Source: Trebouxia sp. TZW2008
Taxonomy: Eukaryota; Chlorophyta; Trebouxiophyceae; Trebouxiales; Trebouxiaceae
Direction of reading: 5' to 3'
NCBI GenBank assembly: GCA_002118135.1
Contig: BDIU01000067.1
Coordinates: 186,001 to 250,000, forward strand
DNA length: 64,000 nt
Position numbers and translations under genes: made by a program. Below the pieces are notes generated by a model, which worked only from the letters and a program-made list of their open reading frames with translations, did not search any database and was not told the origin of the DNA. Shown one piece after another: positions 33,778-46,046 of this stretch. Positions within the stretch are counted from its first letter, which is position 1; every line of letters starts with the position of its first letter.

Positions 33778-36700
33778 ATGCTGAGAAAGCTTTTTCAGGT
33801 GGTTCCGAAAAAGCCGATTCGTGATCCAGTTGCTGACAAGAAGCTCTCGGTGCTTGCTTGGTGAGTGCTGACCGTACACACGGTCGAACGCAACATGTTT
33901 GCTGCAAGTCTGCGGCGCTCAAGTCGTGCTGTTTGCGCAGGGGGCGAAACGTAGAGGGGCAGTGCGGTGTTGAGAACAAGCCAGTCTTGTCAACACCTGC
34001 GTTGTTGCAGTCGCTTGAGACCGCTGATGTACGCTCTGTGATTGCGGGGAAGCTGCACTCAGCAGCACTGCTCAAATCTGGCGAAGTTTGCACCTGGGGT
34101 TGTGGCAAAGCTGGCAAGTTAGGTCATGGGTCCTCGGACAACTTCAGTGAACCCACCAGGTGCTCGTCTCAAGCTGTCTTCCAGCACTACTGGTGTCTCA
34201 GACTGCTCATTAACAGGCCTCACAGCATTTGACACTTCATCAGCCAACAATTTGCAGCATGTTGCTCATGAAGCCAGCGCACACTGTATTGCAGCCAGCA
34301 AAATGCAGCTTGTTGCTTTGAATGCCAGCGCACACTATACTGCTTCCCTGTGAGTTAGATCATTGGATGCATCTGCAGGGTCGAGGCATTGATAGGTCGT
34401 GGTGACATTAAGGCAGCAGCTCTGGGGTCACAGCATACACTGTTTCTGGACAGCAAAGGAGTTGTCTTCAGCTGCGGCGAAAACAAAGAGGGCCAGTGCG
34501 GATACGGTACATCCATTGATGTGCTTGCACAGCAGCGACGGGAGGAATGGGCAATTGGTGCCAATGTTGGGCGCATTGCTAACAGCCTCAGCAGCAGTTC
34601 TGTTGGCATGGATGGGCATGGCAGCAGCAATGAGCAGCATGCCAGTCAAAGATCTCAGCACTCTGCTTGGTTCAGTGGACAAGCCTTGAAGCCTTTTATC
34701 GACAGAGGCTCAAGGCAGGCTGAAATACAGGAGGCTAACAGGTACAGAATTTTCTCTTTATGACGATCGTGTTGATTGCCAAGAAAATGACATTCACACT
34801 GAACTGTGCTTGCAAAGATATCACTGCAGTCAGACTGCAGTCGTTGCTTCGCAATTGCCTTGTCCTTACATCAACAATGTCCGTATATCAAGTGTCTTCA
34901 TGATGAGAACTTACTGTGCATGCTTAGAAGATCTTGAGTGATGCACTGACCTCGTCATGGTCAAGGCCCAGCCAGAATTGGTGAAACTAGAGCAACAGAC
35001 TTGCACATTCATTGCATCCTTTATACTTTCAGCATATATACTCTGCTTGAGCAGCCAACTGCTGATTAGGTTCTGACTGGCAGGATCATCATCATCAACA
35101 ACCCAACGTGCTCTTTAGTCTGAGATTTAAAACGCGAACACATCGAAGGTCACATCGACGCTTGTGCAACAAATTCCAGTCATTTGTTGATATGTTGCAT
35201 GTGTACATCTGACCAGTGGTGCTCAACCTTATGCTTTTGTGACATGAATCAAGGCAATTGCAGTTGCATCACTTTTCTGTCGTTGGTCCCAATTTATTGG
35301 TGTGCATACAGGCTATTTGAGCTAGGCAAACAGGAAAGGTCTCGTTCGCATCAGTCAGCCTCCACCTCCTCTCATGACGGGCCCTTTGGCAGCAAGGGTT
35401 CTTCCAAGCCAGTGTGGGACGCTGCCATGTTTGGCCCTAGCGCCCTCCTGCCTGGCCAGTCTCACACGCCCACTAGAATTGGACGAGACTTGCATGAGCT
35501 TGTTGCAGAACCAGATGGAGAGCAAACAGGAGGTGAGAACACTGCAGTTTGTTTTGTCTTTTGATTGTCATGAACTGTGCAGAGCAGACATCCAGCCCTA
35601 GCGCCCTTCTGCCTGGCCAGTGTCATGCACCCACTAGAATTGGACGAGACTTGCATGAGTTGGTTTCTGAGCCAGATCGGGAGCGAACAACAGGTGAAAC
35701 TTTGGGCGTACAGGGCTTCTTGCAACTTGGTTGATGCATCTGATATGCGGTAACTGCTTCTGCATGCACCTAGCAGCCTTGTGAAGCCTTCTCACCAGGC
35801 AGCCATCTTCAACCACTAGGACTGGATAGTTGCGCACACAAGGTCATCCTTACAGCATCAGTCATGCATATGACAACACACACCACAGCTGTCACTTTTG
35901 CCACATGCAGGCAGTGAAGGGGAGGTGGTGAGGTCTGTAGAAGCCTCAAGGTATTTCAGCATGCTGCCTACTGCCAAGGGGAAATCGGGGCTTTGCAGGG
36001 GGCCACAACATAGCTATGCCACACATTCTTGCCGACGCCTCATGATGCAAATTGCAAACGCCACACATGTGAAAATGTTTTCCACATGCAGGCATTGAGA
36101 AGGAAGTGGTGAGAGCTGTAGCAGCCTCCAGATACTTCAGCATGCTAGCCACGGCCAAGGGAGAGATCTGGGGCTTTGGAGGGGGCTTCAATGGGGAACT
36201 GGGCTTCAGAAACTCCAGCTGGGTCACCTCTGCCAGAAAGGTGGAGGGCCAAGTTGCTCAGGTGCGCCTTTTGGATCTCACCCTGCTACAGTGCAAGTCC
36301 AAAGCAACTCCTGCTGCTATGCAAGTCTAACCTGATTTCCACAGCTGTATCTGGTCATGGGCAGACAAATATCCTGAGGCAATTGCTTCCACACGGGAGT
36401 TTGCAAAGGGATTGTCACTCTCAGACATGGCATAACATGCATGCATCAGACTGGTTTACATAGTTGCCTGGTCAAGAGCTTTAACCTGACCTGCTACCGC
36501 CTCCACCTGGTGAGACACTGTGCGAAGCATATGTAGACATGTTGCTGCATACAGTCATGTACATGGCGACCCTGCTGATTGTCATGCCATGACCTGAGTG
36601 ACATTTGTGCACTAGACACTGCAATACAATGGTGGGGCTATAGCTCTAGAGGCAGGGGGTACCTTCTGCACGGCTCTGACAGCCCAAGACAAGATGATCG

Positions 36701-38474
36701 TCCGGGGTAAGATCGGTGGTCCCGCAGATGGGCGGGCTCACTAGCAAGCATGCAATGATGTTGCTCATGCAGTGGCATGTGTGCACAGGCACTGCAAGAC
36801 AATGGTGATGCAATAGCTCTAGAGGCAGGAGGGACATTCTGCATGGCACTGACAGCCCAGGGCAAGGTGATCGTCTGGGGTAAGATCGATGGTCCTGCAG
36901 ACAGGCGGGCTCGCTAGCAAGCACGTAATGATGTTGCTCATGCTGTGGCATGTGTGCACAGGCATTGCAAGACAATGGTGGTGCGATAGCTCTAGAGGCA
37001 GGAGGGACATTCTGCATGGCTCTGACAGCCCAGGGCAAGGTGGTCATCTGGGGTAAGATTGGGGGCCCTGCTGACCGGCGGGCTCACAGGCCTGAGGTTG
37101 CAGAGATCATGGGCCTTCCTCCCATCATCAGCATTGCAGCTGGCCAGTCACATGCGCTCATGACTGATGGGGAGCGTGTGTGGGCCCTGGGCAGGTGAGG
37201 TCTTTGCTTGATTGTTTGCTGCTGTCAAGATTGTACTGTCAGAGCAGACTTTTTGACTGCCTCATGTCGTGGAGTCACAGTGATCACAATCACCATCATC
37301 CTCAAATTGACATGTCGCTGACGTTGAGGTTGAGTCACTGCAGCAAGGTATCACCATTATGTTGAGGTGCCAATGCCTATCACTGTGCTGTCCATGCTTT
37401 GATGCTTGCTGGCATGGCTTGAGCATGACCGGAAGTCAATCAAGAAAATAACAAGTCCATGCAGCCAGGATCGTGATATAACAATCTTGATACTGCTTGG
37501 CACCCTGCAGGTGGCTAAGTGCAGATGGAAGTGAGCAGGTAGGGCAGGCCTGGGGCAGTCCTCAGGAGGTGCTGCGCCTGCCCCAAGGGGTGCAGTGCGT
37601 GTCTGCTGGTCTGCATTCCTCAGCTGCCATCGACCGGGACGGTCACTTATGGCTGTGGGGCAAGGTCATCAGTCAGGTACATCAATCTGCTTGTATCTCA
37701 TTGAGCACTCGAATGGACATTGGGGCCTTGGCATTTGTGCGCTTGAGGGGCCCAACAGATGTGACAGTGGAACAGTACATTGAGCTGTGCTGAATGTTGC
37801 AATCATGCACTGTGAGGTCATCACTGCACAGTTTTGCATCATTGACAGGCAAGTATTCATGTGGAACAACTGATTTACAAGCAAGACGCTGCTGTGCTAA
37901 GCGACAAGCGATTTAATCTCGACACACACTCACACTCATCAGGGGTTCTCTCTTGGCTATGTGCTGCACAGATTCTATGTACAGTAGATATGGCCTTTAC
38001 CGTGCATGATTGGCAATGCCAAACGCAGCTAAATTGCTTTCGCTAGACTGCTTTTCGTATTTCAATCAAAGCACTACTTCTGTCTCAATCATAGGAGGTA
38101 CATTATGCGCAACCCAGCCATTGACATTACACATTGTTTCAGGGCATGGGCACAGCAAGCTTGGTTGTCACATGCATTAGATTAGTAGTGACCGACATTG
38201 TCTGTATGACCCCCTGCTGGGGTCCCATGACAGTAAATGTATATATTGATACTGACAGTCAAAGCTTGATGTCATGCTGCAGGAACATGCCAAGTCACTG
38301 CGCGAGCAATACTCAAGCTGGCGCACCAGCAAAACAGATTCTGCAGAAGACAGTGTACCCTGGACAGGACTTGGTTCAGACAAACCTGCACAGGTTGAGG
38401 GGCTCAGAAATGTCAAAGCTATTTCGTTGGGAGGTGTCCATGCTCTGGCGCTTGTTGATGACGACAAGCTCTAA
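33778..38474 (+). CDS. RCC1-repeat (seven-bladed propeller) protein
   Basis: Model: 33778-33860, 33941-34159, 34379-34741, 35312-35532, 36092-36261, 36962-37194, 37511-37676, 38283-38474, giving 548 residues with all phases closed. RCC1 repeats are seen as WGRNVEGQCGV, VCTWGCGKAGKLGHGSS, VFSCGENKEGQCGYG, IWGFGGGFNGELGF, KVVIWGKIGG and HLWLWGKV, each followed or preceded by the G-x-HS-x-A-type element (AGKLHSAALL, LGSQHTLFL, AGQSHALM, AGLHSSAAI, LGGVHALAL). A divergent central insert (residues about 175-300) is Ser/Arg/His-rich. No kinase, FYVE or BTB domain is attached, so this is a plain RCC1-domain protein. Whether it acts as a GEF or scaffold cannot be told. Three of its exons have intronic decoy copies. 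Confidence 0.85.
35590..35705 (+). repeat. Copy of the RCC1-like exon 4 tail
   Basis: Repeats SALLPGQ(S/C)H(T/A)PTRIGRDLHELV...EPD.E, found in the real exon at 35437-35525, 153 bases downstream of it. It ends with a donor-like AGGTGA. Donor-straddling copy lying in the intron. Confidence 0.85.
35911..36040 (+). repeat. Decoy head of RCC1-like exon 5
   Basis: CACATGCAG then a frame reading (G)SEGEVVRSVEASRYFSML resembles the real exon at 36092 (IEKEVVRAVAASRYFSML). The period is about 181 bases. The decoy loses the blade motif (IWGFGG is destroyed) and has no donor. Confidence 0.85.
36610..36930 (+). repeat. Two decoy heads of RCC1-like exon 6
   Basis: Copies beginning near 36620 and 36790 precede the intact exon at 36962. 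All share CTGCAA.ACAATGGTG, GCTCTAGAGGCAGG and GGGGTAAGAT..GTGG/GATGG. The period is about 172 bases. Decoys stop at CGGGCTC(A/G)C, where the real exon continues for another 110 bases. Confidence 0.9.
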
Positions 38475-39415
38475 CCAAGTTGCAGTGGTTCAAACAGCTG
38501 TGGGCTCATTTTCTTTGTATGAGGTTGAAGCAGTTGGACTTGAGTATTTTTGGCGCCTGAGTTGAGTGCAGGATGAGTTGAGTGCTGACAGCTGAGTTGT
38601 TTTGACGCAAAATCAGCACCATGTCATTGGCACACTAGTGCGTGTAGCAGTCCTGTACATTGCGTTCACAACAGGTTGTCTGCCGGCTGTACAACTACCC
38701 GTTCTCACTGTGTATCAACAATGACAATTGTTCAATTTCTTTCAGTGAGCAAGCAGTATGTTTCAGTGCGCACGGCAATGTTTATCCAGTGACGACCGCA
38801 TACAGACACCATTGTAGCAGCGTGAAACCAGTCAAAGCGCTTCATTTTCACATATCACACACTGCGAGCCACAGCGTTGCATCAATCTTAATGCAACTTC
38901 AGCATGCAGACAGCTGCAGACTACGCTGTAAATGCGACCGCAATGAGCGGTTTCTTTTGGCAGAATGCGTGCTATGAAACAATGCTGCCTCATCAACCGC
39001 TGCCACACGAATAAGGCGGGCCTCATGCTGCTCCCAATCCCGCCTCTTTGCATCTTGCCTAAAAGCATGCTGCAGCAGGGCCTGCATGCAAAAACACATT
39101 TTCACGAGAATTGTTATATTGCAAGACTCACTGCCAAATGGGTGGCAGCATTGCTCTGCTGAACACCCCCATCTGGCAATTATCGACTTTGCCAGCAGTT
39201 TGCAGACAATTCCAGTCCAAATTGTGTCATCCCTTACAGTTGCAGTCAAATGATCTGGAAAGCTTCAGAAGAATCTCCTCTCAGTGCTGGACAGGCACTC
39301 AGATAACAGTACATACAGGCTTGTTGAGCAGTAACTTTACCAGGGCTAAGTTCTGCTTCAGATGCATACTATGCATTCATAACTTTAATATGCAACAGCA
39401 CCTCTAGACACACAT
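38475..39415. other. No gene seen
   Basis: Between the RCC1-like stop and the recognisable start of the LINE. Only short frames without family resemblance. Some of it may be unrecognised 5' LINE sequence or host 3' UTR. Confidence 0.4.
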
Positions 39416-40845
39416 TACATACTGATTCCCATTCCCAAGAAGACAGGCGCAGCTGATTGCAAAGACTTCAGGACTTTGGCATTACAACCCGTTGCTGCAA
39501 AAGTTCATGCCTTGGTCTTACGGGACAGGTTGTCTCAGTGGTTGCAAGGGCGACTTCTTGAACCCTAATGTGGGTTCAGACCTGGCAGAGGATGTGCTGA
39601 TGCCTTATTCTGTCTCAGATCGGTGTGCAGCTCAGCTTGGAACAAGGACAAGACTCTGTATATATGCATGCTTGACTTGACCAAAGCCTTTGACTCAGCT
39701 AACCGAGACTTAGCTTGGCACATCCTGCTCACCCAGGGCGCACCTCCCAAGCTTGTTGCTCTCCTGAAGGACTTGCATACTGACCACTGTGGTGTGGTGC
39801 GTGCTGAATAGGACTCTGCAGATGTTGACATTGATAAGGGTTTCAAGCAAGGCTGTGTGTTAGCCCCTGATCTTTTCAATGTTTATGTTGACTCTGTGGC
39901 ACGACAGCTAGAACCACTGTTGCAACAGTCAGGTGTTACCCTTCAATACAGGATTGACGGTGATTTGAAGACAGTCAATCGCCCCACCCATTCAGAGTTG
40001 ATGTGGATTTTGCTGTACGCTGATGATATTGCCCTCATTGCTGAGGATGTGCCAAGTTTGAAAGCCTCAGTGCAGCTTGTTGATAAGGTTTTCTCCTGAA
40101 TGGGGGCTGACAGTCAGCACTAGCAAGACCAAGGTCTTGATTGTCAGCAGGAATGCTGAATCTGAGGCAGCTGAGTTAGATCTTCATGTGCGTGGTGCAG
40201 CAATTGAGGTGGTACATAAATTCAAGTACCTTGGCAGCATGTTCACTAGTGACGGCAAATTGGACACTGATATCAGTCACAGGATTGCCAATGCTAGTGC
40301 TGCTTGGCATAGTTTGAGGGCTCATGTGTGGTCCTGCAAGCATTTGACACTTGCCAGGAAGGTGCTGATTTCCAAGGACGTTGTGCTGTCTGTGCTGTTG
40401 TATGGCTGTGAGACGTGGCCAGCGTTGAAGGGCCACATAAATCGCCTTGAAGTCTTCCAGATGAACTGCCTGAGATCCTTGTGTGGGTTTAGCTGGCGTG
40501 ACAAACAAACCAATGACAGCATCAGGTCCCTCTGCAAGCTGCCTAGTCTTGATCAAGTGGTCACCCATAGGAGACTTAGGTGGCTGGGTCACACGGCACG
40601 CATGTCACAGGATAGACTGCCCTTTCAGTGCATATTTGGACAGCTCTCAGGCACAAATGCAAAGGGTACACCCAGGGACACTTGGCAGTCAACCGTGTAC
40701 AACAGTCTCTCCAACCTCCACTGTCAGTTTAAATGGTTCAGATTAGCACAAGACAGAACTGGTTGGAGACAGTTGATTGCACCTGTACGTACCTAGTTGG
40801 GCCTGCTGAGCCTGCCTAGAATGCATGTGAAATGAATGAATGAAA
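39416..40845 (+). mobile_element. Dead, 5'-truncated non-LTR retrotransposon (LINE) with reverse transcriptase
   Basis: Reverse transcriptase fingers and palm are readable: ILIPIPKKTGAADCKDFRTL, CGFRPGRGCADALF, LDLTKAFDSANRDLAW, KGFKQGCVLAPDLFNV, the catalytic YADDIAL, and KFKYLGSMFTSDG. A C-terminal part includes LSVLLYGCETW and HRRLRWLGHTARM, typical of LINEs. No endonuclease is visible, so it is 5' truncated. It is inactive: an in-frame stop before CGFRP (near 39564), a second after VRAE (39809), and a stop/frameshift near 40097. It ends with a short GAATGAAT tail at 40830-40845, exactly where the CEP95-like stop codon lies. Two other 3' fragments of the same element occur in this window. 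Confidence 0.93.
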
Positions 40846-42893
40846 TTACATCCTCAATTGCAATGCATCTTGCAAATGAGCATGCATGAGTGGTTTGATG
40901 AGATGTTGCACTGCTGCAGCATGACAGACCTTTTCTCTCTCCTGGCAGACACGGTTCTGGTGCTCCTGTGCAAGGCCCACTTCCAGGTCAGCACAGTGCT
41001 GCTTCAAGACACCTATCCAGTCGGCTTCAGCTGCCTTTTTTGACATGCTTGCCTGCAGCACAAATCATAACAAGGATGTTGAACGCCTACAGCAATCACA
41101 GGCATTGCAGTATTGATGCAGCTCCAGCACAGCCGATCATGCGCCTGTGTGCTGGACTGATGAAGTTTACAGTGCTGCAAACTTCAGTATACGTCAGGAC
41201 ATGGAACCAAAACACAAAACAGTTGATCACAACAGAAAAAGGCATGGCTGCCGGACTTCTCTATGTGGTTGTGCGGTAATAACAGCCTGTTGCATGGTTT
41301 AGGCATGCTCCATCACCTGGGCAGGTTTACCAGGGGGTTGGGAGGAGGGACATCCCTGACGGGTCTGCTGTGTTAGGCCCTCAGCGCCCCTACTCCCTCC
41401 CCTACCAGACAGCTATCAATACAGCAACAGCACATCAGAGGCAAACAGCAGACCATACAACACTAGGCACTCTTCATAATCACCTGGGCAGCTTTGCCAG
41501 GGGGATGGGAGGAGGAGTGGCCCTGCTGCCGGGCTGCCAGCAGCTTCTCCTTCTCAGCCTCCACAGCTTCCAGGAAGGCCTGCTTCAGCATATCCTGTTG
41601 TGCAGCCACCCGCCGCAGTCGCTGAGACTCTTCTGCTGCTGCAGTCTCTGCTGCCTGCTGCTCTGCCCTGCACCACAACACAAGTGTAACGCATCATCAT
41701 GTCTATCACGCTGTTTCCTGCAACTACGGACTGCTTCAGCATATCCTGCTGTGCAGCCACTCGCTGCAGTTGCTGAGACTCTTTCTGCTGCTGCTGTCTC
41801 TGCTGCCTGCTGCGCTGCCCTGCACTCAGTGCAGTCATGTTAACGTCGCCATCCTTGGCTGCTGCTGTCTCCGCCAAACTACGCTCGAGTCCATCAACGG
41901 CCAATGCTGCTTGCTGCACAGCCGCTTGCCGCAGCTTGTTAGACTCTTTTGCTGCTGCCGTCTTTGCTGCTTGCTGTGCTGCCCTGCACCCAGACTACAA
42001 GTGTGACACTGCAGCTGTCAAACTACAGGTGTTGATGATGATTTCTGCATAAACTTGGGACTGCATGTCAGACTGCTGGGATGCAGCTGTCTGTGAGACA
42101 ATTTTGCTGCTGCAGTCTCTGCTGCCTGCTGCGCTGCGATTTAGCCACAGCCATATCATTGCAGTCATGCTTGCTGTACTCATGTGGGGTTGCTGACTGA
42201 CATTTGCCTGTAGCCGCTTCCTGTGAGACTGCATGCTGCTGCAACTTGACTTGCCTGCTGCAATGTCCTTTACGTGCTGAAACTGCTGCATTCATACCAC
42301 TGCACGTAGATCTCAAGACTTCTTGGGACTTTTATACCAGCGTTTGACGTTCATTGGCCTGTTTTGAGCCCAGCAAGAACAGCATGCGCCAGTCTTCTTG
42401 CTGCCTGTCGTGCTGCTGTGCATACATCAGACACAATCAGACTTGTTCCCTTGTTGAGATCTCATACGCTGCACACATCATCTTTGGCATGCCAGGCTTA
42501 TTTGCCAAACCCTTGTCATTGCCACAGTACATCAGCCTTGACTCTTAGCTGTTGGTCAAGGGATTTGTACACGAACATACAAACAAGTGAAGCGTCATGA
42601 ACAGACCTGATCGCATCCACCTTGGCATCAAAGGCTCTGGCCCTGGAGCGCAGCATGAGTTGCTGCTGCTGGCGGGCTGCCTGCATGCGGCGCCTAGCCA
42701 GAGACTGCCTTAGCCAGGCTTGCCGCTGCACGGCCACCCGCTGCTGCTCAGCCTGCTGCTTGGCTGCCTCATAGGCCTGCTTCTGCTGACTATTCTTGGG
42801 GTCACCCTGCAGCACACCCGCTGGTCTGCAATCATGCTTCTTCTGGTCAGAGCAGCGACTGTTGCTTGTGTGTATTCTTGCAGAGTATGGAGG

Positions 42894-42926
<33 letters not shown>

Positions 42927-45255
42927 ACGACCGCTGCTGCTCAGCTTGCTGCTTTGCCGCCTCAGAGGTCTGCTTCTGCTGACTATTCTTGGGGTCATCC
43001 TGCAGCAAATGCGCCATATCTTAGGGTTGAGGGTCAGATAGCTGGTACCAGCAGCAACTGTAGCTTGGTTTTGCAATCTGTGAAGGAGTCTGGGTTGCAG
43101 AAGCAGCAGTAGCAGCACCAGCACCAGCAGCAGTTGCCAGCCGCTGCTGCTCAGCCTGCTGCTTTGCCTCCTCCTAGGCCTGCTTCTGCTGACTATTCTT
43201 GATGTCATCCTGATTATTGCAGCAAGAAGTCTGTTCTGGCAGAACGAGAATTGAGCGCCTCCTCGTCTAGCTAGCGCGCCCTTTTCCTGAGTCACTCTCT
43301 GTGATTCCTAGAGCCTGTGCGTCTTGTCTGTTTACTGATGTTGGACTCTATCAACATGTCTCACAGAACATAATCAGCAAAATTACAGCCGCCATAGGCG
43401 CAGCATGCATATGGCCAAGCTGCAACCTCACTGGTGTATTGCGCTGCGTACCACCCACCATTTGCATTCCATCCTCAAACAGTGTGCTTGTCTAGCAAAA
43501 GCACGACCTGGCTCAATGAGATCAGGACCTGCACACAGCAACATGCATGCCAGCTGCGGACTGATCAGTCAAGACATGTCACACTTGCAAACTCTTCAAG
43601 AAGATGACTTACCTGGTTCAGGGAGTACAGGTAGGCAAGCTTGGCAGTCATGGCTGGATCTATGAGGGAACGCCTGCAAAGCCCCTGCCCTGCTGCCTCA
43701 TTGTCATCTTGATCAACCCTGCAAAAGCAGAACTACTCCTCAGTACCAGGGGCAATCGTCAAAGCAGCATCTCAATGATGCATGCTGGCAGCAAATGAAT
43801 GTTGTGATCTGAACATGACTTTGACTGGCTGCAACTCTCTGCACAAGGACCATGGTAGTATCAGTGAAAAGCAGGTTTTGGGGACAGCAGCAGCAGCACC
43901 AGCAACCATTGTTGAAGCAGCATCTGGCAAGCCATCAACTTGCACAAACAAGGTCAGCATTCTTGTAGCAAACGATTGGCACATTATATCATCATACAGC
44001 ATCTGTCCCAGACATGTGCAATCACAAAGACTCAGAGACACAGAGCACAAGTTGATAGAAGCTGCAAATGAGAGACATACCTTTGTAGGTCCTGGCCATC
44101 AGCCTGACCATCATCTTGCACTAGGGGACCAAGCGTTGATGCATAGCACTTCGGCATGACCAGCTCAGCAGCCAGCCCTTGGCTCTTTGTCTTCTGACCC
44201 TTCCTTGCAGGACGCATAGTCTTCTTCCTCCTTTGAGTTGCTTTAGGTGCCTGATGGCTCTGACTGGCATCACCACAGTAAGCAGCTGCATCTCTGTCAA
44301 CAGCACTTTGATGGTAGTCACTGCCACGGCCAGCGTTTGTGCCAGTGTCAGTGTTGCCATCTGGACCAGCTGCAGGGTACTGCTTTGGCTTCACAGAGGC
44401 TGGTGAAGCAACTGCTGCTGCAGAAATGGTTGTGAACGGCTGATTAAGATAAGTGCTGCCATGGTGTCGAGCAGCAGTTAGCTGTACAGGGGATTTGAAG
44501 GCGTCAGTATCTGCATTGCTGTCAGTGCGCATGGGGGAGACCGGCTGCATGCGGCCTGGCTCAGCTGACATCTGGTACACAGCTGGTATTTGGTCGTCAT
44601 CAGGCTGACAGTCATCTGCACAGGACACCAGCGTCACAAGTCTGCCTTGTCATGTGTTGTGTGAAAGCTAGCGTGCTCTACAGCAGCTTAAGTACACAAG
44701 GGCATTGTATACTACCTGACAAGGCCTCCTGATCTGTGGCAAACAAGGCTGACAGGATCTCAAGCAGATTGCAGATGTCAACAGGGTCCCCTTCGACAAT
44801 CCTGCTGCTTGAGATGTGGCTCAAGTCTGTCTGCAGGACAGCGTGTGACAGCTCCCAGATGACTATGCGGATGTTTTCTGCTCGCTCGTCTGCTGATGCT
44901 GGAGTTCTGTTGACACCCTGTAGCCTTCTGCCCAACAGAGCTTCACAGGAAGCCACAAAGAGGGATGTGCTACAAGCAGGTACTACACGTTGTTCCAGGC
45001 ACCATCGAGCTGCGTGACACGAAGCGTGTCAAACGTTGCAGACTCATACCTGGATAGGATACCCAGAGCCTCTTCTGGCTGAGTGACTTTGACCGAGACT
45101 CCCGCAGTGTCCTGTAAGGTTGGCGCTAGCTCGTAGGGTTGCTAAAATGGTATACGATGGCACGAGTATGAGCAGTACAGTACCGTGAGAGCGTTGCACA
45201 GTTGCACCAAGCTGTGAGCTCCTGCTGTTGCCAACCCAGCAGGACTCTCCAGCAT
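40846..45255 (-). CDS. CEP95 (CCDC45)-like centrosomal/basal body protein
   Basis: Model: complement of 45184-45255, 45050-45111, 44716-44969, 44081-44615, 43613-43673, 42607-42806, 41484-41667, 40846-41052, giving 524 residues with phases closed. The N-terminal calponin-homology-like region shows LVQLCNALTD, LFVASCEALLGRRLQGV and VLQTDLSHISSSRIVEGD followed by ICNLLEILSALFATD, matching the CEP95 N-terminus. The middle is Ser/Thr/Ala/Lys-rich and disordered. The C-terminal half is Gln/Ala/Arg coiled coil (QKQAYEAAKQQAEQQRVAV, LRRVAAQQDMLKQAFLEAVE). CEP95 localises to centrosomes and spindle poles in animals; basal body association here is inferred. The start could be slightly further upstream, as the frame stays open. 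The last exon ends against the LINE tail. Confidence 0.75.
41730..42290 (-). repeat. Three to four decoy heads of CEP95 exon 7
   Basis: On the minus strand, the acceptor and head of the exon at 41667 (AEQQAAETAAAEESQRLRR...) recur upstream, starting near 41820, 41993, 42145 and, weakly, 42260. Each decays after 80 to 90 bases and shifts frame. The last copy in transcription order is the complete one. Confidence 0.8.
42850..43220 (-). repeat. Two decoy heads of CEP95 exon 6, with (GCA)n tract
   Basis: Minus-strand heads coding D(D/I)xKNSQQKQAxEAAKQQAEQQR begin near 43213 and 43013, before the intact exon at 42806. Spacing is about 200 bases. The second decoy carries a (CTG/CAG)10 microsatellite at 42897-42929. 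The first has a stop in place of Tyr. Confidence 0.85.
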
Positions 45256-46046
45256 GTCAACCAGAGCAGATATCTTGCTGAAACTTCGGAAGGGGCGATC
45301 TCAAGGATGATGAAGCCTACGACTGCACGCCAACCTTCGCGGCTGTTCCAAGCCTCGACAGCTCCGGCGCTGAATTGTGATCAGCGCACTGCAGTTAGAG
45401 CATCCAAGGGTTTGACTTTTGGCGCTTTGATCGGCAGATTAGTCAAAAACATCGGGCTTGTTAGTCACGGCAGGTCAGCATTGTGCAGAAAGCAGGTGGC
45501 TGTGCTCAGAAGCAAATTCTCCAATGTATATGCAGACAATTACTAGACGCATCATGTACAGATGTGTATGACCAAAAAGCACCCGTGGGGCAAGCAGCTA
45601 CCGTACAGCCTGATCATCAATTCAACAAAATAAAGACTGGTGAAAACATCATCTGATAAAATGCGTGTGGCACTTGACGTCTCATAGTAAACTACGTGTG
45701 AACACATGAATGCACTGAGGGCAAGGACACAGCAATTTTGCCGACTCAGTGCCGAGCATTGCTGTTGGATACAAGCTCTTTCGCTGGTGTGGTATTGGTG
45801 TATCGTACACATACATTGTGCTTGACAGATCAGTCATCAGCATCACAACAGACGAACAGTGCAAGCCGTTTGCCCTGATGCTGATGACTTGCTCTTGTCC
45901 TTGTGCATGTATGATGCTGCAAGCGGCCTGCCCATCACAGACCTGTGCTACTAGCTACGCCTAACAGCCAAGCAGTCACAAATTTAATTGTTTAAACAAG
46001 GCCAACAACACACATTCCCGTTGCAATCAAATGACTCATGCTTGAC
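45256..46046. other. Intergenic CEP95/FUSC
   Basis: Upstream of the CEP95-like start and downstream of the FUSC stop, both on the minus strand. A + frame at 45202-45546 overlaps the CEP95 exon and has no family resemblance. No feature is supported. Confidence 0.4.

Noticed and set aside
42516..43295. 259-codon minus-strand frame with long Leu/Arg runs
   Set aside because: Only its 5'-distal part (from 42806) is the CEP95 exon. The upstream part runs through decoy exon heads and a CAG tract, with stops in the true frame.
45202..45546. Plus-strand 114-codon frame opposite the CEP95 start
   Set aside because: It overlaps the CEP95 first exon in antisense, and no splice context or family resemblance supports it.
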